Of a DNA stretch of 64,000 nt, positions 55,782 to 64,000 are shown one piece after another. The position numbers and the translations under genes are program-made. The notes under the pieces are model-generated. The model had not been told where the DNA came from and did not search any database. It worked only from the letters and a program-made list of their open reading frames with translations. Within the stretch, counting starts at the first letter, position 1; every line of letters begins with the position of its first letter. This DNA is from Magnolia sinica (lineage: Eukaryota; Streptophyta; Magnoliopsida; Magnoliales; Magnoliaceae), in the NCBI RefSeq assembly GCF_029962835.1, contig NC_080587.1:53535528-53599527 (forward strand), written 5' to 3'.

Positions 55782-58682
55782 TTACCAAGTTCTTATTAGT
55801 CTTTTTCATACATCAGGATTGGGAAGCTAAGATACCTCCCTTATATCAATTCTCAACCGGTGATCCATTCTAGGGTCATCAATCCTAGTAAATCTCATAC
55901 GATGTTACGGTTCTAGGTCACTGCAAAGGGCTCATCACCTTATCAGTGCAGGCCTAGTGTACTCTTGTTGCTACGTAAGGGCTCGTCGCCTCTACGCGGT
56001 CATAGAGTACACTTGAGGTCACTACAAAGGGCTCGTCACCTTATTAGCATAGGCCAACAGCTCGAATACAGTGTCCCATACCACCGTATTCGGCTCATGA
56101 GTCTGGGTTGCTCACTGGTCACTACGGGAAGGCTCGTCATCCCAGCGTAGGCCGACAGCTCAACCACGGTGTCTCATACAACCATGCCTGGCTCATGAGT
56201 CTTAGCAAATCGAGGTACCAAGGATTAAAGAGATTTTTCATTGGTGAGTTTGGTACCTTAGATTCAAATGGTAGCGTCCATACATGGTGAACATACATCG
56301 GATCAATCGGGTTACTTGACGAGCTCGACTGGTACGAGCGCACATCGAATTGATAGACATGAAATGCACGAGCACTTCGTGTGAACTAACCACTGTCGAC
56401 AACTGAAGTACGGCTCGGACTCATTGAACACGTCCTGTGGGGCGAAAACAACCTCAGCCACCAAATTAGGGCCTGTTACCGATTGCCTGGACTATATTGC
56501 AGTCCCAAACACATTCAATTATAACAAGTATTCGTATGAAATAGTCAAAGCAGTAATAAACATATAATTCCAATCCTACAACCATTTGAGCATATTATGA
56601 AGTACAACATGCACAGGAATTCACACATGCGCATTTGATAAGTAAAACAGACGATATAATATAAGTTGTATGGAGGAAATCATACACATAGTCAAGGTAG
56701 TTGAGAATCTTATCTCAACACCCAAATAAAGTACCTAATGCTAAGTACTTGCTCATTCAGACATTTTCATGAACACTTAGACTACACCTTTTTTACATAC
56801 ACAACGTATGTTGGGATAACATGTATTTGGGTAAATCCTTTCATCAAGGAGTTGTTACACATACAACTAGCATAATCACATGACAATTAATCATGGCAAA
56901 CATAATTTCAAATTCCATACGTATACGGTCTTTTCTACAAATACATGGAATACACTAAACTCTACATAGTTCATACATATTTGAAACGTGAAACAAACAT
57001 CGCATTTGGCATGTGAAATAGCACCCACATCAGTAATAAACCATTAACCGACATTGAAAGCCTTGAAAACCATAACCTATATATTTATAGTTCGCACCTT
57101 TTGCCGGTAGACTCGTAGCGAACTCGGTTCTAAAAGCTAAGTCTTGTCTACGGTAGATTGACAGCCTATAGCATAAATTAGGTTAGCTATTTCATAACTT
57201 ACACTATCTGAAACCCTAATATAGATTAGGATTAGGTTTTCTTACCTAAGAACGGAATCGGAATCACCTGTATAGTGATACAGGAATGGTGGTTGAGTGC
57301 ATGGAATAGCGGGATAGAATCCCAAGAAAAATCTCCAACTCTCACTCTCACTTTCTCTCTTTTCCTTTCTCATTTCTCTTCTCTCTCTCCTAGGGTTTTT
57401 CAAATTCGTATAAGGTGAGAGAGTGAGGGTTTAAGGTCCTTATATAGGCCCAGGTTTGATGGGAATGGCCCCAGGGCCAAGGTATACTTAGGTTATATCC
57501 AAATACAGACTGTTCCGGTCCGACGGAGCACTTTTGGTGGCCCCTTTTTCACGTGCAGTCAGACTTAAGCTCCCTGACCATGGATCTATGTCAGGCTGAG
57601 TTTTCGTTCCGATTGGATTTACAGATCAGCCGTGCCGAACTAGTTTCAGTTTAATGGTCACTAGCACTCGATCAGGGCCACAAGTACACCAACATGTGTG
57701 AGACATTTATCCTGATCTGAGGGTGTATTTGGGTCAAATTTTGATGTTCTGAATCCTTATATTTGGCCCGCAAGTGACACAACTCAGATTACTTAAATTC
57801 GGATTTTATTTCTAAATATTTTCACATTTCTCACACACTTTGCTCCATGCTCAAGTTGTGCATTTCTAGACACAATTGAGACTTGATTTCTGAGGTGGAT
57901 ATCAAGTCCAGTAATACGGTCATATTCGTATAGTTTCAGGGTAATCGTACTTTCGACGTGCGGTCCAGGTCCAATACGAAGTTTCAAGATGCTCCCGAGA
58001 GCAACTAGGTTTTGACATGGATTTTACATTTCAAGGTAATGTAGCGTTGATGATACTGCACGTTTTAGGTCTTGCAGATCATATTTAAAGTGATTAGTGC
58101 TAATTTCACAAGTACTCTAATTTAGCACTTAATAATATTAACCTAATTTCTAAAGGTTTTGGTTCTGGGTGATTTCTGTCTGAGGTAGTACTTGGGTCCT
58201 CGTACGGATTTTTCCGAGACATTACAGATGGGCTCTGTTCATAATGATGATGGGCCTAGACGGCCTACACACTACGAGTATGGACCTATCAATGGACCCT
58301 AGGGAGGGTCATAATGCAGACATTTAACCAACATTATCTTTACAATGTGGACATCAAACCATCATTGCTCCTAAGGCATGGCTGCCAAAACATCATTACA
58401 TAAACCATGGTGGAATCATACATTGCAATATGCCTTATATACATCCCATTGGGCCTCAACTCATGGACCTCAGATACATCAAATGGGCCGCATAGCATGG
58501 GCCCATATATACATCAAGGTGGGCCTAATCACATAGGCCTCGCATACATCACAATGGGTCTCAAAACATGGGTCTTGTATATATCAAGATGGGTCTAATC
58601 ACATGGGCCTTATATTTGTCAAGTGGGCCATATTAATGGGCCGCACCAATGGGCCTTACGTACCTTGTAATGAGCCATAACC

Positions 58683-58900
58683 CATGGGCCTTGCATACAT
58701 CACAATGGGCCTCACAACATGGGCCTTAAACAAATCAAGGTGGGCCTCAACAATGGGTCACGTGTATATCAAATGGGCCACACCCAAATATAAGTGGTGA
58801 TAAAGATTTTCACCATTAAAATTTCTAAGGTTTTAATGGTGGACGTTTAAACCCACTATTTTCTATAATGTGGTCCACTTGATCCTAGATCTGTCTTATT
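58683..58900. repeat. 218-bp direct repeat, left copy
   Basis: It aligns without gaps with 62795-63012, starting 'catgggccttgcatacatca' and ending 'tagatctgtcttatt'. The two copies bracket an inverted family-A fragment. In the homologous copy 1 (up to 17905) the sequence occurs once. Confidence 0.85.
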
Positions 58901-61900
58901 GCGCACCGAACCGATACCCAGGCTAGAAGATGCCGATCAGCGTTTATTCCGAAGAAACACCGCGCGTTACGGATTTCGAGGGAATCTCTACTATTAGTCC
59001 CATCAATCAACCATTAAAGCATCCCATACCTCAAGTACATCAACCCATCTCTACCTTTTACAAAAGTCCACCATTCTTTCCACCTCACCACTCCTCTTTT
59101 CCAAATTTCAACAACAACCATACACCTTTTCACAATTTTCAACCCAAACCATCCCCCATCACTCCATCACCCATCTCTTTCTCTCTCTCTCTCTCCCTTT
59201 ACAACTATCTCTCTTATTCATTTTTTCAAAAATCCAAATCCAAGAGAGAGCACCATACGTATGAGTCCCCCATGGTGAGAAAACTTCATTTGTGAGGTCC
59301 ACCTTTCCCACCCCTTCATCTCTCATCTCAACCATCCATTTCCCATCTTCCTCCATCAAAGGGTAGTACAAGGAGCTAAGGAAGCCAAGGGAGCAAGAAG
59401 ATCTAGCGGTGGGTGTTTGGATAGGATAGATTTTGATGCTTTTAAGTTGGGCCAAGTGAGGCCAACCGATCAATGGTTTGGATCTCACTTTGGACCCTAA
59501 GATGTGGCCAATGGCCCACTTGGATCATCATGATCATTCCATGATGGGGCCATTCTCCATGGACCCCATCATGATGTTTATTTCTTTACATGCTTAGGGT
59601 CATCTAGACCATTTAATTTAGTGGAGAAGGGATCTCCACCGTTGGATCTAATTTTTATAGACCCATGTGTAATGAGACCCACTTGATGTATGATTTAGTG
59701 CAAGGGAGGGCCCATAGTGCCGGGGTCCCTCCATCACACGGTCTCACTCTCTATCTCTCTCCCTTTTTATCTTATTTTTTTTTTTTTTTTTTTTTTGTAA
59801 TACTGAGGTTATGTGGCCCACTTGAATGGACCCCACCATGAGGTAGGTATTTTATCCAAATCATTTAAAAGTGGGGCCCACTTTCTATGTGTAAGTACCC
59901 TGCCATCCATTCCCTGGTGGCCCACCTAAGCAGGGCCCACCTCCTAAGTACATACAAAGTCCAGCGTCCCTGGACGTTGCTGGAAGGGAACACAAATATA
60001 TATATTTTTTTAAACCTTGGAGTGGTCCACTCATGTAGGCCCCACCTTGATGTATGTATTAAATCCATGCCGTTCATTCCTTTCCCAAGGCGAGTTTAGG
60101 CGTTGAGCTAGAAGGTGGGATCCATCAGACCTTCAGGCAGGCCATACCATCGCAAATGGTGGTTTTCACCATTGAAAACTTCCTTGTTTGGTTGTACCTT
60201 GAAACATGTCCGATATTGGACTTGAACTGCTCGTGGTGAGCCATGGAAGAGCACTGGATGGCGTGGATTCCTTGGATATGGACCCCACTAGTAAAATCCT
60301 CAAAAAGAATAGAAATAAAAAAAAATAATAATTTTGAACACAGCAGCAGCAGGCGCTGCCTGCGCTCAGCGGGCGGGCGGACTGGCCGCCGTACAGCCCA
60401 GCACGGCTGCAGCCGTGGGCCCCACCTTGATGTTTATATGCTATCTAAACCGTTCATATGGTGGGCCCCTACCTGACGTGGGCCCACCCCAAAAATCAGC
60501 TCGATCCAAGGCTCAGGTGGCCCACACCGTATGAAACAGCAGGATTTAACCCTTACCTTTGAAACCCTTTTGGGGCCCACAGAAGTTTAGGATCAAAGTG
60601 AAATTTGTTTCTACCCTTCATCTAAGGCCCACTGGCCTTATCAAGGGGTTGGATGACATATAAACATTATGGTGGGCCCCACATGGAGCCCACAGCGATG
60701 TATGTGTTTTACCTCCACCGTCCGCCTGGACGGTGGAGCCCTCTGTGTGCGTGTGTGTGCGCGTGTGTGTGTGGGTGCATGTGTGTGCTGGTGTGTGTGT
60801 GTATATATTTATATATATAATATTATATTACATATAATATATGTTATATGTGTATATATAATGTTATATTATATATATAATATCATATGTTATATATATA
60901 TATAATATTATATTATATATAATATATGTTATATGTATATATATAATGTTATATTAAATATAATATTATATATATGTGTGTGTGTGTGTGTGTGTATTAT
61001 ATTATATATAATTTATTGATGGTGGGAGGCCCACCTCAGTACTTGTGACCCATGGTTGAGGCCCACTTTGATGTATATATAAGGCCCATGGGTCGAGGCC
61101 CATTTAATGTATTAGAGGCCCATGGGTCGAGGCCCATTTAATGTATTAGGGGCCCATGGGTCGAGGTTCATTTGATGTAATGGGGCCAATGAGTTGAGGC
61201 CCATTTGATGTGCACATGGGGTCCAATTAGTGAGGCCCATTTGATACATATAAGGCCAGGTGAGTAGACCCATTTGATGTACATATGGAGCCCAACTGTC
61301 GAGGCCCATTTGACACGTGTAAGGCCCATAAGCTTAGGCCTATTTGATATGTTCTGAAGCCCCCGGGTTATAGCCCATTGCAATGTACATAAGGCCCATT
61401 GGTGCGGCCCGCTTAATGAATATAGGCCATATGATACGGCTCATTTGATGTATTAAAGGCCCAATGGGATATACCAAAGGTCCATTGCAATGTGCAATCC
61501 CGACATGATTTATGACAGTCGTGCCTTGGAAGCAATGTTGGTTTGACGTCCACATTGCAAGTATAATGTTGGTTAAATGTCCGCATTATGCCTTCCCCTA
61601 GGGCCCATTGGCGGGCCCATGCGTGTTATGTGCAGGTCGTCTAGGCCCACCTTCGTTATGCATGTCATCCATCCTATATAGCATGTTTAAATTCCATAAA
61701 TTCATGATCATATGCATCATATGTATGCTTGATATGAGAGATGACTGATCATAGCATAAGTCTTTGGGTAGATTGTTTAGGGACTCCCGCATAGGGGGTG
61801 TTGCCCTGCATGAGTGCACGATACGCGCAGGATTGTTGCATGACTGAACAGTGTGATTCATGCATTCGCATTGTGTGATATGGTTACTGTACGCCCTAGC

Positions 61901-62794
61901 GATATCAGGGCCATAGCCTCCACAGACGTATCGTGGTTGGCAGGATTGGATACCGAAAATACTGTTCTACATGGGGTGCGATAGATATCCCTGGGTGAAA
62001 GTCCCTAAACCCTTATGGTACCAGGAGGTTGCTCCAACGTCTAGACCGAGTGGATGCATGAGCGCTGAGTGCCGATTACCAGACGGTTGCGCTTTCCACT
62101 GTGTCGTGGTCGGTTGGAAGGGGGTGCGGCCTTACCCGCCCGAGAGTAGGGGGCAATGCTAGGCTGAGTCTGACCAGCTTGAGGAATGGGTCCGCTATGA
62201 GCCGAGCCCGATATTGGCAGGCGGATAGTGAGGTCTTTTCCACTCACCTTATTGCGCGCGATGGGGCGGCAATCGGCTTGGAGTGTACTAGACCCCGGTG
62301 ATATTCCAGATTTGAGCCGTATTGACATGTGGACTTAGATGAGGATTTGTATGCTTGACTTGCATTTTGCATTGCATGGCCTTGGTATGGCCGACATCAT
62401 TCTTTGCACCGCATGGCCTTGGTACGGCTAATGGGATTCTTAGCATTCATCAGCATGTTCCGCATTACTCTTATACTGAATTAATAAATTATCACCTTGA
62501 GAATACACTTTCACCACCCTCTAAGCTTTCTATAAGCTTATGCACGACCGTTGCGTGCGGGTGACGTTGGATCGCAGCGAGGCTTGGACGCGTGGCTGAT
62601 CTTCTTTTGGAGTTTTGGTCTATATTCATTGTATTTCCCTTATGCTCATTGTACTTGTAAAGTTTTTGATTATAGTGGAAATGTGATGGAGTTTTTGGTT
62701 GTTGTTTGTGGGTTATGCCTTTGGTTATGCTTATAACCAATCAAACCTATGATGAAAATCCTCCTTGTAGCATCCCAGGATCGGAACCTGGCAT
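58901..62794 (-). mobile_element. Inverted, end-truncated family-A LTR fragment (copy 3)
   Basis: Read on the minus strand this is family-A sequence: 62760-62790 inverted reads 'ccaggttccgatcctgggat', matching 'ccaggttccaatcttaggat' at 16159 of copy 1, and 61500-62500 follows 16200-17500 of copy 1. About the first 105 bp of the LTR are missing on its right side. The left side (58901-59400) matches the CT-rich 19450-19950 region of copy 1 only loosely. It sits between 218-bp direct repeats of the host copy. Confidence 0.65.
60739..61016. repeat. TG and TA microsatellite cluster
   Basis: A run of TG-rich sequence (60739-60800) passes into TATATAATATTATAT-type repeats and then another (TG)n block at about 60975-60994, inside the inverted family-A fragment. 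Confidence 0.85.
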
Positions 62795-63012
62795 CATGGG
62801 CCTTGCATACATCACAATGAGCCTCATAACATAGGCCTTATACAAATCAAGATGGGCCTCAACAATGGGTCACGTGTATATCAAATGGGCCACACCCAAA
62901 TATAAGTGGTGATAAAGATTTTCACCATTAAAATTTCTAAGGTTTTAATGGTGGACGTTTAAACCCACTATTTTCTATAATGTGGTCCACTTGATCCTAG
63001 ATCTGTCTTATT
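62795..63012. repeat. 218-bp direct repeat, right copy
   Basis: Partner of 58683-58900. After it the sequence continues in register with family A ('tttttagtctcaagccttaa'), so this copy is the one joined to the rest of the host LTR. Confidence 0.85.
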
Positions 63013-64000
63013 TTTAGTCTCAAGCCTTAAAAATGAGCTTGCCAAAGGCTGGACGGTTTGGATGCAACACATGCATCACGGTGGAACCTGAAGTGGGGCC
63101 CATGGTCCCAATGCCCAAGCAGCGGACGCTGCTTGCTACAGCGTCCCTAGACGCTGACAGCAACAGCATCCCTAGACGCTGATAGCAACAACGTCCCTAT
63201 TTGCTTAGTTATTTTTTTTGAAAAAAAATAATTTTTCTGAGGAATTTCCTCGGTGGGGCCCTCATCAGGGAAATCTAGCCCAGCCATTGGTCCCCATGTC
63301 TCAATACAAACCCATCAAGCCCAATATTCGATATATTTTGGCCCATTGAAATATTAGGGTGAATTTCAATGGTAGACACACTGTTTTCTATGTTATGGCC
63401 CACCAGATACTCGTATTAACCTCATTTTTTGGCTTAACGCCTAAAATGATCTGGGAAATGAGATGGATGGCTTGGATTAAATACATACATTAAGGTGGGG
63501 CCTGTAGGAGTGGTCCACCCCAAAATTTGGAATCAAGGTAATATATATTTTTTTTCATGTCCAGAGGCTGGTAGTACCTCCCACTACCGGTTCACACTTC
63601 ACTTGGACCACGTCCAGTGTCCAGGGACGTTGGACCGTTGGGTGATTACATTTGTCATGGTGGGTCCCACACTAACGTGGCCCACTGGATGGATCAATCT
63701 GATATGTGTGTTTTCCCATCATCCAGATTGTCCTCACGGCAGCAAGGTGCCCTGGACAGTGTGAGTAAAAGAAATGGATCCATCACTGTGGGTCCCACTA
63801 TATGGACGGCATGTGGTCCCACTGGACAGCGTGGATCTTCTATCATGGTGGGCCACACCTCATTATTAGCATAAATAATAGTAAAAGTAAAAGAAAGAGA
63901 GAGAAGGAGAGAGAAAGGATCGTGAGATAGAGGGACCCCACCACTATGGGTCCCTCACTACATTACAAACATCATTGTGGGTCCCATAACAAGTGGCCCT

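Larger units (their letters stand above)
43952..58226. mobile_element. Solo LTR, family B, interrupted by CACTA-2
   Basis: It starts 'tgcaatgccctgaaaaatga' and ends 'ttttccgagacattaca', with TG...CA ends and a perfect 5-bp duplication gatgg at 43947-43951 and 58227-58231. Removing the CACTA insertion leaves about 3.2 kb with no second LTR and no coding domain. The flanking family-A sequence is collinear with copy 1 across the insertion, which confirms both boundaries. Confidence 0.75.
43743..64000. mobile_element. Family-A LTR copy 2, heavily interrupted, runs off the window
   Basis: It begins 'tgtcacgccccaaattcgg', homologous to 16053, and follows copy 1 through 'tatactaaacaagttata'. It is interrupted by solo LTR B (43952-58226), resumes at 58227 with 'gatgggctctgttcataa', and is interrupted again by an inverted family-A fragment (58901-62794). 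It continues to the window end in parallel with 18000-19400 of copy 1. The right terminus is outside the window. Confidence 0.65.

Noticed and set aside
58930-59295. 121-codon Pro/Ser/His-rich open frame
   Set aside because: It translates a CT- and CA-rich tract of the inverted family-A LTR, and the corresponding tract of copy 1 gives a similar low-complexity frame (19421-19846, minus).

Overview
The window looks like intergenic, repeat-dense nuclear DNA of a flowering plant. There are no operons or bacterial genes. Coding fragments are split by GT-AG introns, and the recognisable ones resemble plant calmodulin, ROP GTPase, exportin-1, NSF, PPR and MS1-type PHD proteins. Hundreds of copies of a 'gtggggcccaccatgatg'-type MITE sequence are scattered throughout. 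I associate that motif with magnoliid genomes, but this is an impression and no species can be proven from the window.

Layout. 1-3330: non-coding DNA with an ~0.8 kb unit repeated about three times. 3333-4705: a Mutator-like MITE and a hAT-like 'accgaacc' element. 4707-10561: a non-autonomous CACTA transposon carrying pieces of calmodulin, PPR and Hep_59/C9orf78-type genes. 11184-14540: two Mutator-like MITEs, one holding a SINE. 15012-15494: an intact 160-codon ORF, one of only two plausible resident genes. 16053-20105: a 4.05 kb solo-LTR-like unit (5-bp target duplication catac) inserted in a MITE. 22180-22745 and 27032-29124: two hAT-type elements with 8-bp target duplications. 25041-29487: three Mutator-like MITEs with 9-bp duplications, one of them split by the hAT and a SINE.

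30825-38838 (minus strand): a three-exon gene for a small helix-loop-helix protein with an ACT-like domain. Its second intron holds a 6.04 kb LTR retrotransposon without coding capacity, ending only 6 bp from the 3' splice junction. A Tourist/PIF-Harbinger MITE lies 16 bp upstream of its ATG. 38855-43545: nested MITEs, two SINEs and a third LTR copy.

43743-64000 is a Russian-doll locus. A second copy of the 4 kb LTR (family A) contains a different solo LTR (family B, 43952-58226). Family B contains an 11.1 kb CACTA element (44668-55781, TSD tta). That element has collected pieces of at least five host genes (an MS1-type PHD protein, ROP GTPase, exportin-1/XPO1, glutamate dehydrogenase, NSF) plus a 3.6 kb telomere-like CCTAAA array. 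Further right, an inverted family-A copy (58901-62794) sits between 218-bp direct repeats.

The genes do not form a pathway. The biology here is transposon nesting and transposon capture of gene fragments around one or two small resident genes. All coordinates were read by eye; none of the homologies were tested by database search.
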